In this document: positions 18,301-25,612 of the stretch, piece after piece
Layout of the letters: each line of letters opens with the position of its first letter
How positions within the stretch are numbered: position 1 is the stretch's first letter
Source: Prauserella aidingensis
GTDB lineage: Bacteria > Actinomycetota > Actinomycetes > Mycobacteriales > Pseudonocardiaceae
Assembly (NCBI RefSeq): GCF_024171865.1
Contig: NZ_JAMTCN010000018.1
Coordinates: 1 to 64,000, forward strand
Reading direction: 5' to 3'
Length of the DNA stretch: 64,000 nucleotides
Position numbers and translations under genes: made by a program
Notes under the pieces: model-generated
Told to the model about the DNA's origin: nothing
The model's database searches: none
What the model saw: the letters and a program-made list of their open reading frames with translations, nothing else

Positions 18301-18402
18301 CTCAACGCCGTCAGCGACCTCTTCGGCGAGGCCGTGGCCGGCAACCACATCACGGGCACGATCGGCGAGGGTGTCGAGCCCGCCGTGTCGTTCAGCCGGT
18401 GA
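15367..18402 (+). CDS. Cassette A gene 2: large WxG-domain, glycine-rich putative T7SS substrate
   Basis: A 1011-residue protein of unknown function. Residues 1-450 are helical with a DDPNVSSEHRGQ region near the N-terminus and a WXG-like turn at W249-T-G251. About 460-570 is a Pro/Gly/Gln-rich linker. Two beta-type repeats follow (about 571-612 and 684-733), sharing LTVEQGDKK-like openings and VDDGxG cores. A very Gly/Ala-rich stretch then leads to a conserved tail (969-1011: GDEERQSQF ... ITGTIGEG). No signal peptide or transmembrane helix is present, as expected of a T7SS substrate. The N-terminal half has visibly lower GC and relaxed codon use compared with its C-terminus and neighbours. 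Paralogue at 19681. Confidence 0.7.
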   Translation: MDDKTSAALSGVLGHEARAEAAQKAAKSMFTDAELKEMKTLLDDPNVSSEHRGQMLMALSNAGMVSHQEIDKYSNKYGYDAEDIKEGGEAPLENLVNAQRSLRRAQREAHQGKISDAKDSLQDLKSYRSSDQIIDKAKLIVKLFSEFYPKYTEVKSLGYNADSGDPGKREMPRAEINDPNSGQGKAGATAKYSADGHEPDDIRAGLDEFRGIEFHCFWQDSNAFSDTHEKVGEIKESLNEAWRDGTADWTGDAKGAADQRNSAIDKSASDLSEALNTSADSVMAGIDAVRECVAQYVEVVLEMYGDGRISSLVPSDIDTLIAVVQQFPSGISRLEEMKDTNVFQDIAGGFMELQSFGMHSGGVPRGKSSLFDFQDYKFAEIINSDNINQEIERGTQALQDAENQLKAFLGAYEQKAKQFHSLGQEYVGGIQTNYSEMINALNKNLGHVFGDQAGKGGDKPAVPAGQQTATQTANPVQGGGPPTGGGPQQPGGSPVGSPAVPPQASVDPAAAGEQAQGEAGQGGNGQPKPGDVGEGKNPVTGGKLETDPETGEPYPIDPETGEAVKDATERDTLTVEQGDKKLELAEPNADGEMAISVDDGNGQLKDYKLDFGNGEDASGGAQSGGPTEGGPAQAAGQNQGPGGEGQGPGAGQEQNPGEQDRQDFGPQGSGDGADGGQGAGQGEKVYTPDEDGKIRIQDGDTEIVAEQPDGPDGPTTVTVDDGKGEPTTYTLGEEQSEPSAAGGGGMRPGGGGAEFAGRGMTAEPADVAGRADAADGGVAQAAQDGGPQAASDVDAADAGSVTGDLGAAGGGTPAEPSGDAMQAAASASAAGGAPSMPDDMGSSGGGAPESGGGTPAAEPSPAGRPGGDQAPAADTGNSGGADDSTSPASSLGSSLGDDALGGGSGEAGGGSLGDAGMGDSADGGAAADSGDGDNGGPGGSGDRGGGSGAAGSGMMGGGMGGAGGGGGGGDEERQSQFVLNAVSDLFGEAVAGNHITGTIGEGVEPAVSFSR

Positions 18403-18481
18403 CGGCACACATCGAGGCGGCTGGTGACAGTCCCGGCCGGTGCGCGTTCAGATGCCGAGTCGTGAGCAGAGGGGAAGCAGC

Positions 18482-18961
18482 ATGGTCGAGAACGCTGATT
18501 CGGAGCTGGCGCAGCGGCTCGCCGAGAATCGGGCCCGGTTACGTGCCGCGACCGCCGAGATCAACGAATGGGCCCAGCAGGCCGAACGAGAGCGTGAAGA
18601 GGCGGCAGAAGCACGTCGCCAGGCTGCGGAGCAGTTGAACAAGGAACTCGACGAACAGGTCGCCGCCAACAAGGAAGCCCGCGAGGATCCGAACTCGAAG
18701 AACGAGTGGTTGCAGCGGCGCGACGACGGTGGTGGCCGCACGATGGACTTCGGCCCCACCGGGGACGGCTTCGAGGACGACCAGGCCGGCGCGGCCCCGG
18801 CACAGCCCGCCGCCCCGTCACCGCAGGTGCCCGTCGCGGAGCCTGCACCGGCGCAGCAACCGACGCAGCAACCGACGCAGCCGTCCAGGCCTGCCGCGCG
18901 GCACCGGCGCGCGGACGAGGACGACGACGAGGACTTCGCCAACCGCGACTGGTTCGTCTAG
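18482..18961 (+). CDS. Cassette A gene 3: coiled-coil protein with acidic, aromatic C-terminal tail
   Basis: A 159-residue soluble protein. Residues about 5-68 form a highly charged coiled coil (ENRARLRAATAEINEW ... REREEAAEARRQAAEQ), then come a Gly/Asp segment, a Pro/Gln/Ala-rich linker, and the tail DEDDDEDFANRDWFV. The ATG at 18482 has AGAGGGGAAG upstream. The family is unrecognised, but the domain order matches the third gene of cassette B, which ends DDHEDDDFSHETYLK, so the acidic-DF-aromatic tail looks like a conserved binding peptide. It may act as chaperone or adaptor for the large substrate; this is inference. Confidence 0.65.
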   Translation: MVENADSELAQRLAENRARLRAATAEINEWAQQAEREREEAAEARRQAAEQLNKELDEQVAANKEAREDPNSKNEWLQRRDDGGGRTMDFGPTGDGFEDDQAGAAPAQPAAPSPQVPVAEPAPAQQPTQQPTQPSRPAARHRRADEDDDEDFANRDWFV

Positions 18962-19083
18962 TCCGGGACTCCCGCGACACTGCGGAGTTCGCCGAGCCGG
19001 AGTTCGTCGAGCCGGGGTTCGCCGAGCCGGAGTTCGGCGAGCTTCTGGGCGCCGGACACACGTCCGTACCGGAGACGGCACAT

Positions 19084-19128
19084 CGACGGCGGCCGCCCGG
19101 GCCTTCACGGTCCGGACGGCCGCCGTCG
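19084..19128 (+). terminator. Terminator-like hairpin between cassettes A and B
   Basis: CGACGGCGGCCGCCCGG (19084-19100) pairs with CCGGACGGCCGCCGTCG (19112-19128) with one mismatch. It lies 123 bp beyond cassette A gene 3 and suggests that the cassettes are separate transcripts. Upstream, 18985-19041 carries three to four short direct repeats of the type GAGCCGGAGTTCG. No gene was recognised in the 393-bp gap. Confidence 0.6.
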
Positions 19129-19260
19129 TCGTTTCGCCCGGAGTCGTGGCAGGCCGGTGGTGCGCGGCCTGCTCGCCGTCGTCCCCGGCTGACCAGCGCG
19201 GACACCTCGCGCCGCCCGGGTGGCCGTGGTCGTTGCGCGTTCCTCGGATCCGCCCAACCC

Positions 19261-19292
19261 GGTACATTTCGTGTGCAGATGCGACGGCACCG
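19261..19292 (+). promoter_or_regulatory. Candidate promoter/operator motif, copy B (cassette B)
   Basis: GGTACATTTC, then TGTGCA, then ACGGCACCG, starting 94 bp before the cassette B start. The blocks and spacing are nearly the same as at 14953-14985. TACATT (19263-19268) is the -10-like hexamer. Confidence 0.5.
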
Positions 19293-19354
19293 ATCCGGTA
19301 CTCCTCGCGTCTCAGTCGTCAGACGACCACGGACGATGCCAGGGGGTGCGAGGA

Positions 19355-19684
19355 GTGAGCGGGGTCAACGCGCCGCAGGGGTACACGGCCGACCAGGGTT
19401 CGATGTCGAACCAGGCCACACGCATCGGCGATGCCGCGACGAGTGCGCAGGAGGAGGTCGTCGACGTCGGCACGTCGAACGTCGGCGAGGGCGGCTTCGG
19501 CAAGGCGCACACCGAGTTCAGCGGCGACTACACCGCGGGCATCCAGACGATCGGCGAGGCGGCGCAGGCCATGTGCAGCTCGTTGACGTCGTTCGCGAGC
19601 ACCGTCGGCGCGGCGGGCCGGCAGTACGGCGCTGCGGAGGAATCGCAGGCCCAGGCGGCCACGCGGGCGGGGAGTGGACTGTGA
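19355..19684 (+). CDS. Cassette B gene 1: small EspC-like type VII secretion target
   Basis: A 109-residue helical protein parallel to the gene at 15059. N-terminal QGYTADQGSMSNQATRIGDAA is followed by a glycine turn (NVGEGGFG), a second helix, and Y91-GAA-E95, a YxxxE export motif near the C-terminus. The GTG start at 19355 directly follows GCGAGGA. The stop overlaps the start of gene 2 by four bases (GTGA), so the pair is translationally coupled, as is typical for secreted partners. Similarity to the WXG100/EspC family is by layout, not strong sequence match. Confidence 0.68.
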   Translation: MSGVNAPQGYTADQGSMSNQATRIGDAATSAQEEVVDVGTSNVGEGGFGKAHTEFSGDYTAGIQTIGEAAQAMCSSLTSFASTVGAAGRQYGAAEESQAQAATRAGSGL

Positions 19685-22320
19685 GCGACTACACGTGGGA
19701 CGAGACGAAGGAGATCCTCGACGACCCGTACGTCTCGGCCGACACCAAGCAGGCCGTGCTCTACAACTACGCCATGGCCGGTGACGGTAACGAGGCCGCC
19801 GAGGCGTACTACGAGAAGTACAACGTCGCTCCGCACCCCTATCCCGGTCCGTACATGGGCAGTCGAGGGAACTACGAGGGCTACGACGGCAGGAAGGACC
19901 CGTACGAGAAGGCGCGCGAGGAGTCCGAGGCGGGAAGCTATCGCGGCAGCCAGCTCGAGTCGAAGCTCGACGAGAACGCCGACGAGCTCGACCAGGCGCA
20001 GCCGCCCGCGTCGTCGTCCTCGTCGGCGGGCGGGGTCACCACCTCCGACGAGCTGCTCGAATTGGCCAAGGACGCGCTCGACACGTTCCACACGTTCCTG
20101 CCGATCGACGCGCAGGTCCCGGCCGACTCCAAGCACATCGACGGGCCGTTGGACTACGCCACGGACATCCGCGAGCGCTACTGGGAGCAGAGCGGCATCG
20201 ACTTCCGGAAGTTCCTCGACGATGCCGAGCAGCTGCGCAAGGCACACGGCACGCTGAAGGAACTTCGGACGAGCACACAGCAGGATCTGAACTCGCTCTA
20301 CCGCGACTGGACCGGCGACGCCGCCAACGCGTCGTACCAGCAGTACAGCGAGGACATCGAGCCGAACGCGGCCGACCTGATCGAGCATCTCGACGGCGCG
20401 TCCCAGGTGATCGAGGCCGCCGTGCAGACGGTGTTCGACACGGTCAAGCACAAGGCCGAACAGGTCATGCAGCTGTACACGCCGACCGTCGGCCAGGCCA
20501 CGCCGGAGATCGCGAAGCAGGTCATGACGCTCGCGAACGGCGATTTCTCCACCCAGGACGAGGTGCTCGAGGTGGCCGCGTGGGTCGACTCGGTGTGCGG
20601 GTCCAACCTGGAAGCCACGATCCGCGCCGACAACTGCGGCCTCAACGACGAGAACAAGGAACTCGTCAAGACCGAGTGCAAGACGTGGATCCGCGAATCG
20701 TGGAACGTCGACCTGTACGACAACCTGTACGCCTCGTTCACGTCGCTGTGCGACTCGACGAAGGAAGCCGTCGACCAGGCCTACAGCACCCTGAACGAGT
20801 ACCTCGGCGAGTACGAGAACGGCTTCCCGGCCCAGCAGGGAGGCACACCGGGAGGTACGCAGCCGCCGGGCGTCGACACCGGGGTCGGCACTCCGGGCAC
20901 CGGCACTCCGGGCACCGGTACGCCGGGCGCAGGTACGCCGGGGGCGGGCACTCCCGGCGCGGGCGCAGGGACGCCGAGCGTGGCGACGCCGGGTGCGGGC
21001 AGCCCGGGCGGTGGCGCTCCCGCGGGCGGCGGCCCCGGTGGCGGGAGCCCCGGCGCGCCGACGACGCCGAGCACCCCGGCGCCCGACGTCCCGAAACCCG
21101 ACGTTCCAAAGCCCGAAGCGCCGAAGGTCCCGGAGTTCGAGACGCCCGGCCCCGGAACGGGCGGGCCCGGCACCGGTGGCGGCGACACCGACGGCGACGG
21201 TGAGCCGGACCTGCCGGAGTTCGAGACGCCGGACCTGAAGAAGCCCGACCTGGGCCTCGACGACGACGGCGACGGAAAGCCCGACAACGTGCTCGACACA
21301 CCGGGAGACGATCGCGACAGGCTCACGGTCGAGGAGGGCGACAACACGCTCGAGATCACCGAGCCCGACGACGACGGGAAGATGGAGATCTCCGTCGACG
21401 ACGGCACGGGCCTGCCCAAGGACTACCGACTCGACTTCGGCAACGACGACGCAGCAGGCGACGACGCAGCAGGCAACGGCGCAGCAGGTGGCGGGAACGC
21501 GAGCGGCGACACCGGCGACCGGCGCGAAGTCCGCGCGGAGGACGCCGCCGAGGCGTACGACGGCGGTTCCGATGGCGGGACCGACGGCGGCAAGGTCCAC
21601 ACGCCCGGCCCGGACGGCACGATCCGCATCGAGGACGGCGACCTGACGATCGTCGCCGAACAGCCCGAGGGGCCGGACGGTCCGACGTTGGTCACCGTCG
21701 ACGACGGCACGGGCGAGCCGACCACGTACACGCTCGACGGAGTCGACAGCGGTGACAGTGGTGACAGCGGTGCCGACAGTGGACTCCGGACGCTGCCGAA
21801 GGAGTTCGAGCCGCCGTCGTCGGGCTCGCTCGACCTCGACGACGGCCCCGCCGGCGGTGACGACCCCGCGGGCGGTGGCGGCGCTGCGGTGGGTGGCGGT
21901 GTCACAGGCGGTAGCGGCTCCGTCGGGGAGGGTGCCGGTTCGATCGGAGCCGGTGCCGGCTCGGTCGGTGGCGGTGGCGGCGGCGGGTTCTCGGCCGACG
22001 CCGAGGCACCGCAGCCGCTGAACGAGGGCTCGCGCACGAGCGCCACCACCGGCGCTCTGCCCACGAGTGGCGCACCCGCGGCCGTCGCGGGCGGTGGTGA
22101 CGCCGGTGGCGGTGCGGCCGGTGGTCGCGGCGGAATGATGGGCGGCGGCATGATGGGTGCGCCGATGGGCGCCGGCGGCGGCGCCGGTGGGCAAGGCGGC
22201 GACCAGGAACGGACGTCGAGCTACCGCATCGACGGTGGCCTGTTCGACGGTTCCGAGTCCCCGCAGGCCATCACCGGCACGATCGGCGACGACCCGCCCG
22301 CCGTGCGCTACGACAAATGA
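19681..22320 (+). CDS. Cassette B gene 2: large WxG-domain, glycine-rich putative T7SS substrate
   Basis: An 879-residue paralogue of the gene at 15367. The N-terminus has LDDPYVSADTKQ (compare DDPNVSSEHRGQ in cassette A), a WXG turn at W210-T-G212, helical segments to about 390, and a Gly/Thr/Pro tandem linker (GTPGTGTPGAG type). Two beta repeats with VDDGTG cores begin near 546 and 638. A Gly/Met-rich stretch and the conserved tail (about 839-879: GDQERTSSYR ... ITGTIGDD) end the protein. The GTG at 19681 overlaps the upstream stop; the longer in-frame extension lacks normal codon use and would overlap gene 1. No signal peptide. Export by ESX is inferred. Confidence 0.72.
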   Translation: MSDYTWDETKEILDDPYVSADTKQAVLYNYAMAGDGNEAAEAYYEKYNVAPHPYPGPYMGSRGNYEGYDGRKDPYEKAREESEAGSYRGSQLESKLDENADELDQAQPPASSSSSAGGVTTSDELLELAKDALDTFHTFLPIDAQVPADSKHIDGPLDYATDIRERYWEQSGIDFRKFLDDAEQLRKAHGTLKELRTSTQQDLNSLYRDWTGDAANASYQQYSEDIEPNAADLIEHLDGASQVIEAAVQTVFDTVKHKAEQVMQLYTPTVGQATPEIAKQVMTLANGDFSTQDEVLEVAAWVDSVCGSNLEATIRADNCGLNDENKELVKTECKTWIRESWNVDLYDNLYASFTSLCDSTKEAVDQAYSTLNEYLGEYENGFPAQQGGTPGGTQPPGVDTGVGTPGTGTPGTGTPGAGTPGAGTPGAGAGTPSVATPGAGSPGGGAPAGGGPGGGSPGAPTTPSTPAPDVPKPDVPKPEAPKVPEFETPGPGTGGPGTGGGDTDGDGEPDLPEFETPDLKKPDLGLDDDGDGKPDNVLDTPGDDRDRLTVEEGDNTLEITEPDDDGKMEISVDDGTGLPKDYRLDFGNDDAAGDDAAGNGAAGGGNASGDTGDRREVRAEDAAEAYDGGSDGGTDGGKVHTPGPDGTIRIEDGDLTIVAEQPEGPDGPTLVTVDDGTGEPTTYTLDGVDSGDSGDSGADSGLRTLPKEFEPPSSGSLDLDDGPAGGDDPAGGGGAAVGGGVTGGSGSVGEGAGSIGAGAGSVGGGGGGGFSADAEAPQPLNEGSRTSATTGALPTSGAPAAVAGGGDAGGGAAGGRGGMMGGGMMGAPMGAGGGAGGQGGDQERTSSYRIDGGLFDGSESPQAITGTIGDDPPAVRYDK

Positions 22321-22458
22321 GCACGCCACGACAAGTGACCGCCCCACGGCAGGTGAACCCCTGCTCCGGCGAACGCGCCAAGGCGGTGGGAAGGGCGGCG
22401 GTGGAAACGGCGGCGGTGGAAACGGCGGCAGGCGAGGACAGGACGGCGGGAGAGGACC

Positions 22459-22866
22459 ATGGCTGAGGGCAGGGCGGCGGCCGCGCTGGCCCGGTTCGAC
22501 CGGATCAACCGGGAACTGGCGGACCGGCGGGCGTTGCGGGAACGCAAGGCCGCCGAGGCGAAACAGCGGGCGTCGGACAACCTCGCGCGGCGCGGTGAGG
22601 TCGCCGAGCGGTCGGCGAAACACCTCATCGAGCTGGCGAAACGGCAGCGCGCGAACAGCGGCTTCGACACCGGCCGCTCGCGTGAGGAGGAAGAGCACGT
22701 GCTGCGGTTCGGTGCCGAGGACGAGACGGCCGCAGAACCGCCCACCCGGCACATGCTGCCGCCCCAGCCGCCCGCATCACCTGCACCGCCGCCACCTCCG
22801 CGCGGGCCGGCTCCCGCCGACGACCACGAAGACGACGACTTCTCCCACGAGACCTACCTGAAATGA
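22459..22866 (+). CDS. Cassette B gene 3: coiled-coil protein with acidic C-terminal tail
   Basis: A 135-residue protein: a charged helix (about 5-72, RFDRINRELADRRALRERKA), an acidic patch, a proline-rich linker (PPQPPASPAPPPPPRG) and the tail DDHEDDDFSHETYLK. It mirrors cassette A gene 3 in order and tail, though overall sequence is diverged. The ATG at 22459 follows GGGAGAGG. The 138-bp gap before it contains a 15-nt GGCGGCGGTGGAAAC direct repeat. Its stop overlaps the ACP start (ATGA), tying the T7SS cassette to the ketosynthase genes. Confidence 0.62.
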   Translation: MAEGRAAAALARFDRINRELADRRALRERKAAEAKQRASDNLARRGEVAERSAKHLIELAKRQRANSGFDTGRSREEEEHVLRFGAEDETAAEPPTRHMLPPQPPASPAPPPPPRGPAPADDHEDDDFSHETYLK

Positions 22867-23192
22867 GCGCCGGCGACATGAACACCGAACGGAACGCCGA
22901 AGCCGCCGCCGCAACGACCGCGACCGTGCCCGCGGCGGTGGCAGGCAGGGCCCGGGAGATCGAGGCATTGGTGTGCCGGGTGCTGGAGGTCGAGTCGGGG
23001 ACGGTGGGCCCTGAGGATCGGTTCGTCGACGATCTGGGTGCGGATTCGATGAAGTTGATCGAGTTGTTGTCGCATTTGGAGATCGAGTTCGACGTGGAGA
23101 TCGACGAGGACGAGTTGGAGCGCCTGGTGCACCTGCAGGGCGTGTACGACGTGCTCGGCGACGTCCTGGACGCCGACTCCCTGGACGCCTAG
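22863..23192 (+). CDS. Acyl carrier protein
   Basis: A 109-residue carrier protein with an Ala-rich N-terminal extension (about 30 residues) and a four-helix ACP core. The phosphopantetheine attachment site is S62 in DDLGADSMKLIELL, followed by the acidic recognition helix EIEFDVEIDEDELERL. It would carry an acyl or polyketide chain for the ketosynthase pair that follows. Its ATG overlaps the stop of cassette B gene 3 and its own stop is two bases before the ketosynthase start. The position outside any fatty-acid operon suggests a dedicated pathway rather than the housekeeping AcpM. Confidence 0.88.
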   Translation: MSAGDMNTERNAEAAAATTATVPAAVAGRAREIEALVCRVLEVESGTVGPEDRFVDDLGADSMKLIELLSHLEIEFDVEIDEDELERLVHLQGVYDVLGDVLDADSLDA

Positions 23193-23194
23193 CC

Positions 23195-24433
23195 GTGGCG
23201 GGTTCGCGTGCGCACGCGGGCAGGCGCCGCGTGGCCGTGACGGGCGTCGGCGTCGTGTCCTCGATCGGCACGGGCGCCGACGCCTACGCGCGCGCATTGC
23301 GGCAGGGCCGCAGCGGGGCTCGTCCGATCGAGGCGTTCGACACCACCGGGTTCGCGCACGCCACGGGCTGCGAGGTCGTCGGGTTCGAACCGGAGCGCTG
23401 GCTGCGGCGCGTGCCCGTGGAGGAGGCGGGCAGAGCGGCGCAGTTCGCGATCGCCTCGGCCGGGATGGCGCTCGACGACGCCGGGATCACCGAGGACGAC
23501 CTGCGGGACCGGCGCGGCCTCGTGTCCATCGGCACCACCGACGGCGGCTCCGACGACGGTGAACGTCTCGCCGCCTCGTTCGTCCACGACGGCCCCGCGG
23601 CGATCGACCCGGCCGCCGCACGCCGCGTGCCCGCGAGTCGTCTCGCCACCGGTGTGGCCCGCGACCTCGGACTCGCCGATGTCGAGGTGTCGACCGTCGC
23701 CACGGCCTGCGCCGCGGGCAACTACGCGATCGGCGGCGGCGTCGACGCACTCCGCACCGGCGAGGTCGACTACGCCCTCTGCGGCGGCGCCGACGCCCTG
23801 TGCCGCATGACGTTCACCGGCTTCTACCGCCTCGGCGCCGTGGATCCCGACCGCTGCAGGCCGTTCGACGTCGACCGCCGCGGCATCCACACCGGCGAAG
23901 GTGGCGCGGTGCTGCTGCTCGAACCCCTCGACGACGCCGTGGCGCGCGGCGCGCGGGTCTACGCCGAGGTGCTCGGTTACGGCCTCAACTGCGACGCCCA
24001 CCACCAGGTCGCCCCGCACGGGGAGAGCGTCGCCCGCTGCATGGAACTCGCACTCGACGACGCCGATGTAGCACCCGCCGACGTCGACCTGATCTCCGCT
24101 CACGGCACCGGCACGAAGGCCAACGACGTCACCGAGTGCGGCGCGATCCACGGCGTGTTCGGGCCCGCGGGCGAGGTGCCGCCGGTGGTGTCGGTCAAGT
24201 CGATGCTCGGCCACACCATGGGTGCCGCCAGTGCGCTCGCCGCCGCGGCGTGCGCACTCGGCATCGACGGCGGATTCGTCCCGCCGACGATCAACCACAC
24301 CGAGACCGATCCGGAGTGCGCCGTCGACTGCGTCCCCAACACCGCCGTGGACGCCGACCTGCGGGTGGTGCAGAACAACGCGCTCGCCTTCGGGGGCAAC
24401 AACGCCGTCGTCGTGCTGGGCAGGCCCGCATGA
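23195..24433 (+). CDS. Beta-ketoacyl-ACP synthase (KS-alpha-like, catalytically complete)
   Basis: Condensing enzyme of the FabF/type II polyketide class (412 residues). The full triad is visible: Cys172 (VATACAAGN), His303 (SAHGTGTKAND) and His340 (KSMLGHTMGAAS), plus the C-terminal NNALAFGGNNAV loop. It should decarboxylate and condense malonyl-type extenders on the adjacent ACP. The gene overlaps the next one by four bases (ATGA). The KS/KS-like pairing resembles KS-alpha/chain-length-factor, but no ketoreductase, cyclase or acyltransferase is nearby. The product is unknown. Confidence 0.9.
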   Translation: MAGSRAHAGRRRVAVTGVGVVSSIGTGADAYARALRQGRSGARPIEAFDTTGFAHATGCEVVGFEPERWLRRVPVEEAGRAAQFAIASAGMALDDAGITEDDLRDRRGLVSIGTTDGGSDDGERLAASFVHDGPAAIDPAAARRVPASRLATGVARDLGLADVEVSTVATACAAGNYAIGGGVDALRTGEVDYALCGGADALCRMTFTGFYRLGAVDPDRCRPFDVDRRGIHTGEGGAVLLLEPLDDAVARGARVYAEVLGYGLNCDAHHQVAPHGESVARCMELALDDADVAPADVDLISAHGTGTKANDVTECGAIHGVFGPAGEVPPVVSVKSMLGHTMGAASALAAAACALGIDGGFVPPTINHTETDPECAVDCVPNTAVDADLRVVQNNALAFGGNNAVVVLGRPA

Positions 24434-25545
24434 CCGGCGCGGTGATCACGGCGTGGTCGGCGATCTCGGCGTGCGGCGTCGGCGCCGACTCCCATCGCGC
24501 GGTGTACGGCGACCCTGCCCGCAGGCCCCGGCTCACCCCGGTGGGCGATCCGGTGCCCGGCGAAGCCCACGTGGCCGCGGACTTCGACGTCACCGAGGCC
24601 CTCGGCCCGAAGGGCACCTCCTCGATGGACCGGTGCAGCGCCCTCGCCGTCGCCACCGCGGCCGACCTCCTCGCCGCCGGGCAGCGCCCCCAAGGGCACA
24701 TTGGTTGCATTCAACGCAACCAAAGTGCCTCTGGGGGCATCGCACCACCGAGCGGGATCGGCGTGGTGCTGGGGACGACGTCGGGGAGCGCGCAGACCCA
24801 GCTCGACTTCACGCGCGAATCGCTGACCCGCGCCAAGCCGTACCGCGTCAATCCGGCGCTGATGCCGTTCGCGCTGATGAACAGTGCCGCGGCCCGGACG
24901 GCGATGTGGCACGGGCTCACCGGTCCGAACACGACGATCGCGGGTGGCCGCATGTCCGGCCTGTCCACGCTGCGCTACGGGGCGCGGCTGCTCGCCACCG
25001 GCCGTGCCGACGCGATGCTGTGCGGAGCCGTCGAGGAGTACGGACCCGCCCGGCAATGGCTCGCCGACCAGCGCACCCCGGACGCGCTGCACCCGCTCGG
25101 CGAGGGCGGAGCCGTCCTACGCCTCGAACCGGCGGCCGCGCACGGCGAGACCACGGCCACCTTCGGCGAGACCACGGGCGCGGGTACTCCGGCACTGGCC
25201 GACGTGCTGGGCATCGACACCCGGGTGGTCGTCGACGACGATCCGGCGGCGGCGCTCGAGGCCTGCATCCGCCGCACCCTCGACCGTGCCGGTGCCGCCG
25301 CGAGCGACGTGCGCACCGTCGCCGTGTCCGCCCCGCCCGGGCCGCTCGCCGACGCCGAACGCCGCGCCGTCGCCCACACCGCCGGTCACGCCGACGTGCG
25401 CGACCCCGGCGACATCGTCGGCGACACCGGGGCGGCGACCGGCCCGTTCCAGGTCACGCTGGTGCTCGAGCGCCGCGGACTCGCACTGATGACCGCCGCG
25501 GACGAGGACGGCACGGTCGGCTGCGGCCTGCTCCGCGTGCACTGA
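24430..25545 (+). CDS. Ketosynthase-like protein lacking the catalytic triad (chain-length-factor-like)
   Basis: A 371-residue thiolase-fold protein coupled to the preceding ketosynthase. Alignment of NTTIAGGRMSGLS with STVATACAAGN puts Arg174 at the active cysteine; the HGTGT histidine region reads SAPPGPL and the second histidine region GDTGAATG, so all three catalytic residues are missing. This is expected of a chain-length factor or KS-beta partner rather than an enzyme. Residues about 86-103 are encoded by an inserted 53-bp palindrome. It might be non-functional, but the frame is intact and codon use outside the insert is normal. Confidence 0.8.
   Translation: MTGAVITAWSAISACGVGADSHRAVYGDPARRPRLTPVGDPVPGEAHVAADFDVTEALGPKGTSSMDRCSALAVATAADLLAAGQRPQGHIGCIQRNQSASGGIAPPSGIGVVLGTTSGSAQTQLDFTRESLTRAKPYRVNPALMPFALMNSAAARTAMWHGLTGPNTTIAGGRMSGLSTLRYGARLLATGRADAMLCGAVEEYGPARQWLADQRTPDALHPLGEGGAVLRLEPAAAHGETTATFGETTGAGTPALADVLGIDTRVVVDDDPAAALEACIRRTLDRAGAAASDVRTVAVSAPPGPLADAERRAVAHTAGHADVRDPGDIVGDTGAATGPFQVTLVLERRGLALMTAADEDGTVGCGLLRVH
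24686..24738. repeat. 53-bp palindrome copy 1, inside a coding sequence
   Basis: 23-nt arms (24686-24708 and 24716-24738) begin and end GCCCCC/GGGGGC and flank a 7-nt loop, ATTCAAC; 20 of 23 positions pair. It lies in frame within the ketosynthase-like gene and adds about 18 residues (PQGHIGCIQRNQSASGG). Confidence 0.9.
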
Positions 25546-25612
25546 CCGCGGTCGGTTCCGGATCCGTGGTGGCCGATTCCACCCGCGGTGGCCGGGAGCC
25601 TGCTCCGCCGGG

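Noticed and set aside
18706-19680. 325-codon N-terminal extension of the cassette B large protein
   Set aside because: It overlaps cassette A gene 3 and cassette B gene 1 in another frame and has Arg/Gly-rich non-coding composition; the GTG at 19681 coupled to the upstream stop is preferred.
19528-22752. 1074-codon open frame on the minus strand across cassette B
   Set aside because: Mirror of the Gly-rich plus-strand gene; composition is Arg/Val/Ala-rich with no start context, and the plus-strand paralogy with cassette A decides the strand.
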